Shown here: piece after piece, positions 45,726 through 57,402 of the stretch
How the letters are laid out: each line of letters opens with the position of its first letter
How positions within the stretch are numbered: position 1 is the first letter of the stretch
From: Cornus controversa
Lineage: Eukaryota; Streptophyta; Magnoliopsida; Cornales; Cornaceae
Direction of reading: 5' to 3'
NCBI GenBank assembly: GCA_026545225.1
Contig: CM048848.1
Location: 23,972,806-24,036,805 of the forward strand
DNA length: 64,000 nt
Notes under the pieces: model-generated
Database searches by the model: none
Told to the model about the DNA's origin: nothing
Seen by the model: only the letters and a program-made list of their open reading frames with translations
Position numbers and translations under genes: made by a program

Positions 45726-46969
45726 GAGAGTAAAATAGAGAAATTACTTTGTATTCTTGTGCTCAAAGAAGTCTAGCATTTGCAATAGAAAGAGAATTGG
45801 TGCAATTCTTGAGTGTATTCAGTGTGAGTTTTTTTTCCTCTACTTGCATCATTTATGTACCTAGAAGTACTATGTACGTGAAATCACTCTATATTTTATA
45901 TTAAATGAGTGTAGGATGCCTATATATATAAATATATTTTTATATGATATTATTTAATTTATTCCAAAATATATACTTCTATGATAGGGGCAAAAATTGT
46001 CTCAACACAAACCGTATAACTACTATATATATGTACTAGGGTATTGTCCATACCTACGGTATTATAAAACAAAAAATTATTGGACCATATATTCAAGTTT
46101 GTACATGTCCTATTACATTTGATAGTACTTATGTACACTTAAACACCGCTTCTATGTAAGTGTACAATACATCTTACGGACTCAAAACGTACCCAAACGG
46201 TATTGAGTCTTGATCACCATTGTCAGGTGGTTGATTACATTGTTCCTCGTCTGCTAACAGCACAAAAAAATCGAATAATACAGATTGCCCGTGCCTACGG
46301 CACTATAAAATAAAAAATTATTAAACTAAAATAGAAACTGATTTTATATAATCAACGTGTTAATAAACAAATATTTACAAAACACTATTTGCATTAGCTA
46401 CTGTTTACAAAAAATACAATGACCACGCATCTCCTTCTTCTCTACTTCTTCAAAGATGAAGCATAATTTTTTTTCACTACCGAAGAAGAATATCCTTGTG
46501 TCAATATGAATGTACTTCGCCTTCAGAAAATGACTATGTATAACAATCTACAAAATATATAACATTTTATTATATTATATTAATATTATATAAATAATAA
46601 TAATTTAGAGTAAACGCAAAATTGAATTACCTCGTTACATTTCCAATTACATAACCAAGGTGAATTGATATACAATTACAAATATCATAAAAGTATATAG
46701 ATATCTTGAAAGCAATAACATGGCGACAAATACTTCAACAGTTATTAGTACCCATTGGGCTTCATTCGAAAAGACCATTATACATCGCTCATCATTTCAG
46801 TTGGTCAAAAGTCATGTCTTCAATTATAAAAAAAAAAAAAAAAAAAAAAGTCATGTCTTCAATCTTCATATGGCACTGTCACATCAAAATCCAATAAGAA
46901 TTATTGGCCAAGTACCAAACCACCACAAATTTTAGATACTGAAGGCATAAGCCTCAATCAAAGTTATAA
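45726..46969. other. Intergenic, no gene seen
   Basis: The word CC(A/G)TACCTACGGTATTATAAAA near 46050 recurs as GTGCCTACGGCACTATAAAA near 46290. A poly-A of ~21 at 46829-46849 is flanked by repeats of GTCATGTCTTCAAT. Confidence 0.4.
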
Positions 46970-47316
46970 GGGCATCCAAAGTGGGATGGCCAAAAATAGT
47001 TTTTCAAATTTGAATTTTAGTCAGTCACCTTAGTATTTTAGTTAGTCACATTATCATGTTAGGATCTCTAAATTTTGACTCCAAAACAGGTTATCCAAAT
47101 TTTCACTACCCATACAATTAAATAATCTTACACAATTAAATTAATCTAAAATTTTATGTATATACATATATATATTAAATTTTTTTATACTTTTTTAACT
47201 TGAAAAATTACAGCACTTAGCCAACAGCTGGTGGGTCCCATGATTTTAGCCAATAGGTTGATTTGTTACAGTGACGTTTGGTTGGCTAGACGCAAGTCTA
47301 GCCAACGTTTTGCTCA
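46970..47316. mobile_element. MITE-like element
   Basis: Left GGGCATCCAAAGTGGGATGGCC and right GTTTTGCTCATGCTC resemble the ends of common plant MITEs (GAGCATC...GATGCTC). The AT-rich middle is followed by GGTTGGCTAGACGCAAGTCTAGCCAACG, an internal hairpin. Confidence 0.45.
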
Positions 47317-47492
47317 TGCTCTATGCTAGCTCCATTTTACTCCCTCGAATTCCACCCTCTTCTAGATCTCATTATTATTATGAAATGCTAGTTATTAATG
47401 TACAGAGACAGAGAATGTTGAGAATAAATAAATTATTAATCTCTCTTAGTTTCTTAACCTACTATTTTTTTAACAAACCCAACAATAGAGTG

Positions 47493-48066
47493 ATGGCAAC
47501 GGGGCGGGGCGGGGCGGGGTGGGTTTTGCCTTCCCCATAACAGAAACAGTTTAACTTTCCCCGCCCCGCAACCGTGTATAAACGGGGTGAGGCGGGACGG
47601 GTTTTGACTTCCCCATTCCCATAACCGTTTAACTTTCCCCGCCCTGGCCCGTTTATACATTTTTTTTTAATGCAAAATTTTTAATAATAATAAATATGAT
47701 ATTTTGATACATATACACCAAAAACACACATTTAGGTACTTGCAACACAATGGATAATATTGAGTCATCCATTACTGATATAATAAACTTGTATAGTTGA
47801 ATGATATATATAATATTAATATTTTCTTTATACATTATTAATATTTTTTCTATATATTATATATATAAGTACAAATATATATATACTTAAACGGGGCGGG
47901 TACCCGTCGGGGTAGGGTCTTACCCCCGTTCCCGCCCCGTTTAAACGCGAGTTATTTTCTCTAATCCCATCCCCACCCCGTTTCCTTAAACGGTTCCGTA
48001 AACGGATTTTAAACGAGGCGGAGCGGGGCGGGTACCCGACAGGGCGGGGCAAATTGCCGTCCCTAA
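47493..48066. repeat. GC-rich fold-back island
   Basis: GGGGCGGGGCGGGG, CCCCGCCCCG, AACGGGGCGGGTACCCG and their complements recur at both ends around an AT-rich centre (47660-47880). The outer ends (TGATGGCAACGGGGCGG and GGCAAATTGCCGTCCC) are partly inverted. It is probably a miniature transposon; GC content contrasts sharply with the surroundings. Confidence 0.55.
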
Positions 48067-49897
48067 GTAGAGAGGCTTTACATGTGTCCAGTCAAATCAC
48101 AATCGAACACAAAATGATTTCTCAAGCAGAATAAAGATGGCAGATGTGTGAATAAATACACTTAGGAAGGAAATTTTAAAGGAAAAGTTGTGATATTTGT
48201 GATTGACCCTCTTAAAATTAAAGAGAATGAAGAATTCCACCACTTGATCAGTAATCTTCCTCGACACCACCAATAGTTTATGTCTTGTGAAATATTACCT
48301 CACAGTGAAGCTTAAAGAGAAGCAGTCTCTAAAGATGTACCAAGGCAAGACAAAATCATACTTGAAGGAATTCTGAGTTACTTTTTTCTTTTGATCCATA
48401 TCATATGTTGCACCATTTTAGCTTTCTGTTACACAAAGTTTTGACTCCAAAACGGATATGTACTATACTAAAGCTATTTATAACTATAATGTACACATTA
48501 CAAAGATATCTATAATCAGGAAATGTTTGATTCCATAAATAACTATATCAAAATTAAAAGGGAGTCAAAAAAATTTTGTGAGGCTATTTTTCAGCAGTTT
48601 GTTTAATATACTAATATTGAAGAATTTGTTGGGCATTAATAAATTCTATGATCTTTCAAAATGAAGAAAAGTGGTTTCTTTCTGTCAAGCCTACACCAGT
48701 TAGTAAATTTGAGTTTTTTTTTATTTTTGTGGCAAGTGTAAAGGTGAGTTTTTGATAATTGAAAGGATGAAGCAAAATTCCTATATCTCTTTCCTTCTTT
48801 CTTTGTCTCTCAAATTACTGTAAAGGGGTTACCTCCAAGGACCCATAACTGCCCAATTTCATTCCGAAATCCTACCATACTAAAGCCTAATCAACACAAA
48901 CCTTTTCCTTGCCTTTAACCCTTTTTTTAACACCAATAACCCTCAAGTACCTGATGTCCAAAATTTGAAATAACGAAATTTCTAAAATTCATGCAATCAA
49001 AAACTTCTAAAATTAAGGCAATTCCATTCCCTTCGGAGTCACAATCACTATAAGTATATTACTTAAATTTATAAGTGGTTGAAAGAATCTGCAAAGAAAT
49101 CCCAATTGAAATATCAGCAACTAGATATGTGAAACATAAAAGTACTCTCCACAATGTATATAAAAAACTTTGGCACATGTTCATGCAGGGGCACAAACAC
49201 AAAAACTTACAGTCAAACAGTGTGGGAGACTCTAATTGAACTATGCCAAATTAGAAGCACTCATCAGGAAAACACACACACATATGGAGAGAGAGGGGCT
49301 TGGAAAGCATAGGGTGTGAGATTGCAGGAAAGTTGTAAATCACATCAACTACAAACTCATCAAAGTAGAAAATGTAAACACTGTGTAACAGAAATACTGG
49401 CAATGATAGAAGCAATCACATGCATTCCATACTTCCATCAAAGTCTCAAGCTCAACAACAAATCAAATAGATTGACGATGTTATGACAACAATTGAGACT
49501 CACCTTTACAACAGGAGATCTAGGGTGCTTGGTGTCACAGAATTGGTGTGTCAAGAGCTTCAAGAACAGCACCGATTCCAGCAACAGTTGGAAGTGCGTC
49601 AAGAGCCACGCGTGGCTTCTTCTTCCTGTTCGAGCAACGGCCCAGAGTGGAGCAAGTTGGGGCTTCTTCTTCCGGATCAAGCAATGGCCCAGAGTGGTGG
49701 CGAGGGATAGCTAATAATCCAACAGCAAACAACCCAGATTTTCTTCTTCCGCTCACCAGGTCCCAACAGCCAGCTCTACTGGGTCTCTAACGGCTGTGAC
49801 AGCGCCGCCCATCGAATCTCTCCAGTCGTCGTCCATGGTGGAGTCTGCTACGCCCACTCCATGAATCTCATCTCTCCCGTACATACCCATCGGAGCA
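48067..49897. other. Intergenic with a possible exon on the reverse strand
   Basis: At 49490-49850 the reverse strand has a possible start (MDDDWRDSMGGAVTAV) and GTGAG donors near 49757 and 49491. No protein family was recognised, and alternative frames are equally open. The rest shows only AT-rich sequence. Confidence 0.25.
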
Positions 49898-50270
49898 AAA
49901 TTCCTCAGTTGGGCGGATTTGGTTGAGTGTTAATGTTGATTTTGTGAAGAGAAGAAAAATTCCTCAGTTGGGCTGATTTGGTTGAATGTTAATGTTGATT
50001 CTATGAAGAGAACAGAAGAGAAGAGTTTTGCTGGACTGTCATTGAGCACTGATGCCAAATCAAGAGAGATAGAGATAGAGACGGATTAATAAAAATAAAA
50101 GAAGAGAAGAAAAAATCCTCAGTTGGGCTGATTTGGTTGAATCTTGATGTTGATTCTGTGAAGATAATAGAAGAGAAGAGTTTTGTTGGACTGTTGTGGA
50201 GCACTGATGCCAAATCAGGAGTGACAGAGATAGAGACGGACTAATAAAAATAAAAGAAGTGAGAGAAAAA
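49898..50270. repeat. Short tandem duplication, ~155-bp period
   Basis: TTCCTCAGTTGGGC(T/G)GATTTGG begins units near 49900, 49961 and 50115; the second and third units run in parallel through GAGCACTGATGCCAAATCA and GAGATAGAGACGG. Confidence 0.8.
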
Positions 50271-50474
50271 AATTAAAATAATAGTGAGTGAGAGAGTGTG
50301 ATATAGAATGTATTGTGGTGGATTAATCATGACCATTGATTGAAGAGTAGGAGAGTAATTTTAGACTGTAGATAGGCACAGATATTTTGAACCGTCAAAT
50401 TGATTTTTTAAGCATTTCTGGCCGTTAGATGATGAAAGTTTTTTGGGGGAAAATTCAAACTCAAAGCTCAAATG

Positions 50475-50509
<35 letters not shown>

Positions 50510-50758
50510 GTGTGACATTTTTACTTTAGAATGTCTAATTTGTTGTTTTAGAGCATCACACAATCAAGTTAAGAAACTATTAGATAGGTCAGTTTTGCTC
50601 TCCATAGTATTTGTTTGTGTAAAGAGTCATAAAAACGCGTAAATCTTTTGAACCCCTTCCTCCTAGTTGAGAAGAATCTTTTGAAATATATGGTTCTTTA
50701 CTTCTTTTATCACTCGACTTCTATGTTTTTGCCTTTTTAGTTAATATTGTATGTGTAT
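50271..50758. other. Intergenic with (AT)n
   Basis: (TA)n at 50478-50506; otherwise no feature. Confidence 0.5.
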
Positions 50759-52173
50759 TGATGTGACTAAACTCGAATTATATTGTAAGCTTAATTTTTG
50801 CCCTTTTTATCAAAATATAATTTAACCACTCGCAAGAGCACGAATCTTTGTAGATACGGTTCTATATAGAGGGTATCGATCCCACGAGGACTAGTCGCAA
50901 TTCTCTTAAAGAAAGATTAATTCCACTTTAATCCTAAAAACAGGTTTTTGAATTTTTGTTCATAAACTATTGCATGAATGTAATGACAATAAAATTAAAG
51001 AGTAAAGTTGGTAGAGAGAACTAGGGTTGGTTTCCACCACTAGCCATTCACATGTTCATAAGTGTAGCAAGCATGGGATTCATTAATTAAATGCCTAACA
51101 ATGTCATTAGGCTTGTGACCTCAATGACATATCAAAAGATCAATGTGTTTGTCCACCTATCATAATCCATCTTCAACAAGCATAGCCCTTTAACCTAACT
51201 AACTATCTAATTACCCTACTCTCTAAGTGAACCTACATGCATCCAAAGTACCTTATCTTGGCATGGTTTATACAAACAAACACAACACATTCATTTAAAC
51301 ACCATTATCTAGCCATCATTTGCACTTCTTGTGGAATATGCAAATGTTGTGCATTCACATGAAAGAATCTACTCTAAGACAAGAATAAACTCAACATCAA
51401 ATGAATATATAGAAGAAATGTATTAGTGTACATCGTCACTAGGCTAAATAATCAACATTTAATTACAAATCCCAAGTGCTACAAAGATGAACAAGTTTAC
51501 ATGGCTAGGGGTTGAAACCAACACCCTAGTAGAAGAGTTAGTTGCTCATGGTTGCCTTGCACTCTTCCATTGATGAAGAAGATGAAGCTTCTTGGTCTGG
51601 TTCAGCTTCTCCTCCTCCTCTCCCGAATGTCTCTCCCTGGATGTCTGATGTGTGTTGAGAGATATATGAGATATGTGGCTTCTTTGTGCTTTAAGGCTCC
51701 TTTTTCAACCTTGGGGCCCACCATATATATATATATATATATATCAATATATATACCCTTTATATCAAGAAGGTCCCCAAGGGTCTTGTTCAAGTTAGAC
51801 AATCCCCCTAAGTCGTGCAAAAAGAGGGATTTTGTTGCAAGTGGGAGAGCAGGTGAGAAAGTGGGCAAGTGGCTTCTGCAGAATCTCGATCAATCGAGAT
51901 TGGATCTCGATTGATCAAGATATCAATCAATCGAAATGAGATCTCTATTAATCGAGATCTCAAATGATCGAGATCAACATCTCGATTGATCGAGATGCCT
52001 TTGGCTGCATTTTTGACTTTTCTCTTCAGCTGCAAATAGCTTCAAACTTTGCTCCTTTTACTACAAGACCTGCAATACAACAAAAATACCGTAAACATAT
52101 CTTGGTAATCATAAAAATGGAACTAGCATATGCAATAAAGAGGGTTCAAATGCATAGAAGTGAACACTTATCA
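50759..52173 (-). repeat. E5 3' LTR, 1415 bp
   Basis: Pairs with 59466-60888 along its full length. Contains the inverted-repeat cluster (51885-52000) and an (AT)n tract. The reverse strand starts TGATAAGTGTTC and ends AGTTTAGTCACATCA. Confidence 0.95.
51885..52000. repeat. Inverted-repeat cluster, E5 3' LTR
   Basis: About six copies of ATCTCGAT-TG-ATCGAGAT or close variants. On the element's strand it lies in U3, upstream of the TATA-like TATAAAGG. Confidence 0.88.
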
Positions 52174-52188
52174 CACCCCCAAACTTAC
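52174..52188 (-). other. E5 polypurine tract
   Basis: Reverse strand GTAAGTTTGGGGGTG immediately precedes the 3' LTR's TGATAAG. A second copy of the same motif, AAGTTTGGGGGTG, lies 1.1 kb upstream at 53262-53274. Confidence 0.8.
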
Positions 52189-53975
52189 ATATTGCTAGTC
52201 CCTTAGCAATGCAATATTACAAAAATGAAATTAACCATCTTAAACAAAAATTTACTCATGCTCAGTCATCAGCTAGATGAAGGGCGATTATCCGTTCATT
52301 TCACATTTGGCAAATGCAACAAGTATTACAGAACTATGTGGTCATTAGCAAAAATGGACTTTCACAAGCTACAAATAAATGACGGTCCTCACATAATGGC
52401 CAGTCCGAACAAACATACCAATTCTGACCCCAAAATCCTCTTTGAAAAGTGAACATGCGTTCTAATGCGTAGCTTTTGTCATATTTAGAGAAGAACAAGA
52501 ACAAATCTGTTTTTAAGAGAAAAACTCATTGAAAAGCTCGACACAGCTGTTCATTATCACAAAACGTTCATGATTGCTCATGTGCGGAAGGCCGTGCAAT
52601 GCTTAGCTCTTTTTGCTTTCTGGTAAGCCCATGTAGCGGCATTGAGCCAATGACTCCCAAACCAATTGGTTTTAGGGCATTAGGTGAAGAAACACCCCTT
52701 GGACATAATAACCGAGCTTACAAGGCGATAAACTTAAGTAAGCCACCCGCTTATTATTGCTCAACCTTGCACACTTATACGCAAACACTCCATGCTTTGA
52801 GGCCTAGAAATCCGGTTTATTGAGTGAGAAGGCTTATTGCATTTATTTTATAATATATATATTTTTTTTTACAACAATCGGAAGAACTTATTCTTTAAGT
52901 TGTTCAGATAAAAACAGAAATTTACAAAATTCTCCATCAGACTTATACCCCACAATTTAAAATGCATGCGTGCGAATTTGTGCGGTTAAGGACAAATTTA
53001 GGGCAGGAACTATACGTGCTCATATTTGGACAAAAATGTAGACCGTTCTAGCCTACTATATAGCTTGCAAAAGTGCGGGTATTTACAATGTTAAAGTTCT
53101 TAACTACCTGCTGCATTTACCTCGGACATTTATTCGAATGAACTTCCTTTAAAAAGCAAGACATCATAGCAAGCATGCAAAAATATCAAAAAACTGCTCT
53201 ACAATGACACTCAATACTAAGACTGAGCATTGCATGCATATGCAAGTGGTATCGCATACCGCACCCCCAAACTTATATGCAACATTGTCCTCAATGTTTG
53301 AACAAGAAGAATAAGGAAAGAAAGTACCGGGACTGCAGAATGCGACAAAAAAAATGGTATTGCAACAGTAGCGGGCATCGTGCAAAGAAGAAAAACATGC
53401 ACAGAACACCAACTGGATACCACGAGCATTAAAAGGAACAAAAAGTAGATGAAAAGAGCATAATAAAATAATTATGCACAAACGGACAATGCCAAGATCA
53501 CTGTACATCTAAGGGTCTGAACTGGTGTTTCCCAATTGTCTAAGGGGTCTATGCGATAAGATATTGACTATCCAGGCACGCTAACGTATAGCATGCAAAG
53601 GGGCTGCCTTTCTTTATTAATGCCATACTGCGTTGAAGTAATCTCAACAGTATTGGGAATTTAAACCAGGCGGTAATAAACGAAAGTCATCAACTGAATC
53701 GCATATAATAATTAGACAAGTGGTACTACATACATAGTCAAAGTATAGAGAACAGATATATTGACAGAAAGCAAAGAATAAAGACAGGAAAGATAACACA
53801 TGATATAAAAGAAGAGATAAATATATTCCATATATATGAACATGAGTTTAGTACAAAGCGTACATGGAGGCGAAATACTCAGAAAAAGAAAGAAAACATG
53901 GCCAACATGGCCTATTAAACATAAGGAAAGAAAAGAAAATACAGAAAGTAAAACAGTAAGTGCAACTATATAGAG
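52189..53975 (-). other. E5 3' untranslated region
   Basis: Parallels 62300-64000 of E6. It includes the second purine tract in the context ATTGAGGACAATGTTGC...AAGTTTGGGGG, common in Athila 3' regions. A hydrophobic 114-codon ORF (53508-53164) has a counterpart in E6 but runs through this tract, so it is not called a gene. Confidence 0.6.
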
Positions 53976-55202
53976 CTACTCGAGGCCGGGTGGTGGTGGT
54001 GGTGGTGGCTCGGTGGGAGTAGAGGTGGAGGTGGAAGCTCGGCCGGCGAACAGGAACTGCAGGTCTTGCCGGAAGGCTCGAAACTCATCTATAATCGCCC
54101 TCTGACCCTGTGCCAGAGATGAAATGTCCGATCTGATGCCCTCCAGCTGACTCTGCGTCACCTGGACGTACTCGTCAGAACCCTGCTAGAGCCGCTCAAC
54201 ATCAGCTGCCAGGCAGGAATAGCCTGTCGCTAGGATGTCATGCCGCTCTACAGTAATATCCATCTCCTCCTCCTCCATCTCCTCATCATCGGACTCACCC
54301 TTGGCAGGCTCTCCCTCATCCATCTCCACCGGGGCATCCATATCTATATCGTCTGGTGGATCGCCCTGATGGTCCTGTCGCTCTAAGTGTCGCCTCACCC
54401 GCTCCCATTGCGTAGATGTGAAGCGGGTGGGCGGTGCCAACTGAACGTCAGTATCACTGACCGGTATACTGGCACGACTGAGAAAAGCTGCGACCAGGAA
54501 AGGGAAGGGAAGCCGCCAGCTCGCTGCTCGCCTTATCCTCTTGTTGACGAGGCCGTCCCAGACCTTGAACATCTACCCCCATACCAGTGACGGGACAGAA
54601 AACCACGTGCCGGTGTGGAAAGCATAAAGGCAACGGAGGAGGTCACCCCTGCGCTCTGCCACGTGCTGCAGAGGACACGCGTTCTTGATGAGAACGGTGT
54701 CCAGGAACCATAATCTACTCGGACACATCAATTTGGACGTGCAGTTATGACTGGGCATGGTGAACGCCCCGCCACACATGTCCATCACGATGGAAAATAA
54801 TGTAGAGTCTGCTGGAAGTGCGGCCCTATAAAGCCGTCGACCGTCCTGGTCAACCATATCGGGAGGCTGCTGGTGAGGGATGCCGAGCATCTGCACAATC
54901 CAGCTCGGCGTAATGGTGATCGTCGTGGTGCCAACGACCGTCTCCAATGTGTCCGGCGCTATGCAGGAGTAGGTCATGCGCTCGTAGAAGACCTGCACTA
55001 AGCGCTCGTGTGCCACATCAGTGGGAGACATACACAATCGGTCGAGGCGACACCTCCTGAGCTCGGTGACAGTCCATGCGCTGTCGAGACGCCTCTCGAA
55101 CTCGCCCAGGTCAAAAATCTGCTCTGGGTGAAACTTCCGAGAACGGAAGGCTCGCCCGGGCATGTCTCGAACATAATCGGGGGCATTCTTCACCTTCGCC
55201 AT
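53976..55202 (-). pseudogene. Athila env-position ORF, two in-frame TAG codons
   Basis: One reverse-strand frame from ATG 55202 to TAG 53976 (408 codons) is interrupted by TAG at 54575-54573 and 54188-54186 with no frameshift. Residues ~40-190 (FERRLDSAWTV, HERLVQVFYERM, ITITPSWIVQMLGIP, FSIVMDMCGGAF, WFLDTVLIKNACPLQH, YAFHTGTWFSVPSLVWG) resemble the plant transposon protein family found downstream of pol in Athila. It continues with an acidic stretch (DEEMEEEEMD) and a coiled coil (SQLEGIRSDISSLAQG, IIDEFRAFRQDLQFLF), and ends in a Pro run. No signal peptide or membrane segment is visible, so an envelope function is not supported. A TATA box and intron precede it. Confidence 0.7.
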
Positions 55203-55216
55203 GATCTCAGAACATT

Positions 55217-55607
55217 CTGCACTTTATTCCAAAAATTACGTAAATAAAAAGAAAATAAAAGGAAAGCTAAATTAAGAATAAAAATAAAAGAATAAAAATG
55301 AAAATGAGGTCCTAGTCCATGGTGCGGACGCAGGAATTCAAAAAAATTCATTCTCAAAGAGGCAGCTTGAGCGGATGCAACCGAAACGAAGGGTCGCGGT
55401 TGCAAACCGTACAGAAAGCATTTCAAACAGAGAGAATGCAAGATCTTATCCCTACATGAATTCCTACCCCACCCAAAATCTGCAATATTTCACTATGAAC
55501 ATAGCAAGTGCACCATTCCACCCAATAACATCTGTCTATGTTTATTACACCGTAAAACTATCAAAAATAGCGAGAAAGGAAGCAAAATATAGCCATGCAT
55601 CACTTAC
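55217..55607 (-). other. Predicted 391-bp intron in the leader of the env-position ORF
   Basis: Reverse strand: donor TTGAG|GTAAGT at 55608/55607 and acceptor TTTTGGAATAAAGTGCAG| at 55217. A T-rich tract and CTTAAT (possible branch site) come before the acceptor. The start codon at 55202 is 15 bases after the acceptor. High AT content is typical of plant introns. Confidence 0.6.
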
Positions 55608-55847
55608 CTCAAGGTGAAGATGATGATCGGTACAAAAATGAAGACCCAACTCGCAGCCGCGAAGAGATGAGCGCGGGTGTGCTCGCGGACATCTCGGACT
55701 ACTGCGAACGGAGGTGGATGGTCGGGGATGGTCGATCACGTGTGGGATGGTGCTTGAGGAAGCTCTAAATCACTCGGAGAGGAGAAGGAAGTCGGATGGT
55801 TTGAGGAGGAAATGTGGAATTGAGAGGGAAGCCCAACGGTTTAAATA
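55608..55847 (-). promoter_or_regulatory. TATA box and leader exon for the env-position ORF
   Basis: Reverse strand TATTTAAA at 55847-55840 is followed ~25 bp later by the CT-rich TTCCCTCTCAATTCC, a likely initiator. The leader exon runs to 55608 and contains a 27-codon upstream ORF (MSASTPALISSRLRVGSS...) that stops at the exon's last codon. Confidence 0.5.
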
Positions 55848-55877
55848 AGAACTCGGCTCACGTGCAGATATCACGTG

Positions 55878-56178
55878 CATCTCGATTGATCGAGATGTGC
55901 ATCTTGATTGATCGAGATTTTGATTAATCGAAATCCAACTTCGATCAATCGAGATCTGCTTCGATCGATCGAGATCTCTCTTTCGCTCAATCGAAATTTT
56001 ACTTCGATCAATCGAAATTTCCCTTCGATCAATCAAAATTTCGATTGATCGATGACCTATCGAAGTGCTATCGAAGAATACTACCTCTCAGGACTTTGGA
56101 TTTGGCACATTCTCTACAATATCTCGGTCAATCAAAATCTTGATTGATCAAGATCTTAGCTTCGATCGATCGAGATGC
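55878..56178. repeat. Inverted-repeat cluster upstream of the env-position ORF
   Basis: About a dozen (T/C)TCGAT-NN-ATCGA(A/G) motifs, including ATCTCGATTGATCGAGAT at ~55879, CTTCGATCGATCGAGAT at ~55950 and 56160. On the element's strand the cluster ends ~30 bp upstream of the TATA box. Confidence 0.9.
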
Positions 56179-56346
56179 TCAAAAACAGTCAGCTTGAATT
56201 TTGCTTCATGGACTTGGACTTTTGGGACTTAGATACTAAATTGCTTAGATACAAAATTTAATTTGGATTAAAAGGACATCATGGAAGCACGATAGCTACC
56301 ATGGCTTCGCCACCTTACACGTCTATGGCATGACGTCCGAATCGGC

Positions 56347-56520
56347 TCACGAGTCAAAATATACGGGATCCGTCAAAGTGACGACATCCACGTATTCGGT
56401 GGTAACTTGGTCATCCACGCACACTTTTAAGCGCTACCCGTTTACTTTGAACAACGAGCCGTCTTTCAAGTCCTTCAATTCCACCGCTCCGTGGGGAGCG
56501 ACGGAATTAACCAAAAATAA
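56347..56520 (-). pseudogene. E5 integrase C-terminal tail, fused to the protease linker
   Basis: VNSVAPHGAVELKDLKDGSL then FKVNG, TAG, RLKV: the last ~60 residues of Athila integrase, where PxGAVE...FKVNG is conserved. It is joined without a stop to the post-protease linker (KWRVPREPFP), so one deletion removed all of RT, RNase H and the integrase core while keeping frame. Confidence 0.75.
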
Positions 56521-57402
56521 AGGAAAGGGTTCTCTCGGAACTCTCCATTTAGGCACATCTATGACAGTAGTGACATCGAGCATGGAGTTGACTTCACTTA
56601 TGGATTGCTCAATGTCAAAATCATCACAGTTGAAATGATTTAGGCATGCCTCTAGAGGATCCTTGGAAAGAATAGAAGGAAGTGCTTCTTGAACAAGGTC
56701 TTCCACTACATCGACACAAAAGCACTCACTTTCATCTTCAGATGTGTGGTGGGAAGCATTGAAGATGTTCAAGCGGACTTTCATATTTTTGAAAGAGATG
56801 TCCATCACTCCGGTTCGGCAATTAACGCAAGCGTTTGCCGTGGCCAAGAATGGACGACCTAGAATGATAGGAATATGTCGATTTGGAGTTTAGACTGATT
56901 CTGTGTCAAGGACTATGAAGTCCACCGGAAAGTAGAATTTGTCCACTTGAATGATTACATCCTCAATTATGCCACGTGGTTGCTTCACCGATCGGTCGGC
57001 AAGTTGCAACACAACATTGGTATGCTTAAGTTCCCCCAAACCTAGTTGTTGGTAAACTGAGAATGGAAGCAAATTGACACTAGCCCCTAAATCAAGAAGT
57101 GCCTTTTCAAAAGATTGATTTCCGATGGTGCACGAAATGGTCGGAGCACCCGGATCTTTGAATTTAGGAGGGGCTTGGTGTTGGAAAATGGAGCTTATGT
57201 GCTTAGTTAAGAGGACTTTCTTAGGAGAATTATTCCTAGATTTGCGCTTTTGAGTGCACAAGTCCTTCAAGAATTTGGCATAGGAGGGAATTTGCCGGAT
57301 AGCATCAAGGAGAGGGAGATTGATCTTTACTTGTTTGAAGATCTCCATCATGTCTTGGATTTTCTCTCCTTGCTTCCCAAAATGAGAAGGTTCCTTCAAT
57401 CT
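56521..57402 (-). pseudogene. E5 aspartic protease and linker
   Basis: Same frame as gag after TAA 57405-57403. It begins LKEPSHFGKQGEKIQDMMEI and KINLPLLDAIRQIPSYAKFL (pre-protease region typical of Athila). The protease has ALLDLGASVNLLPFSVYQQL (the active-site Asp is kept; the usual DxGA reads DLGA), then VVLQLADRSVKQPRGIIEDV and PIILGRPFLATANACVNCRT. TAA at 56892-56890 interrupts it. The acidic linker after ~56740 (DPLEACLNHFNCDDFD) precedes RT in complete Athila elements. Confidence 0.88.

Noticed and set aside
51552-51914. 120-codon ORF, also at 60259-60621
   Set aside because: Lies antisense within the two E5 LTRs and includes (AT)n read as Tyr-Ile runs.
53164-53508. Hydrophobic 114-codon ORF with a counterpart at 63241-63615
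   Set aside because: It runs through the conserved purine tract of the Athila 3' region and differs by frame and length between E5 and E6; nucleotide-level relatedness explains it.
53976-55202. Retroviral-type envelope gene
   Set aside because: Position fits, but no signal peptide, transmembrane segment or cysteine pattern is visible; it reads as the plant transposon-protein family with an acidic coiled-coil tail.
55878-56178. Regular short repeats resembling a CRISPR array
   Set aside because: Repeats are near-palindromes at irregular spacing, without unique spacers of constant length, in a plant retrotransposon.
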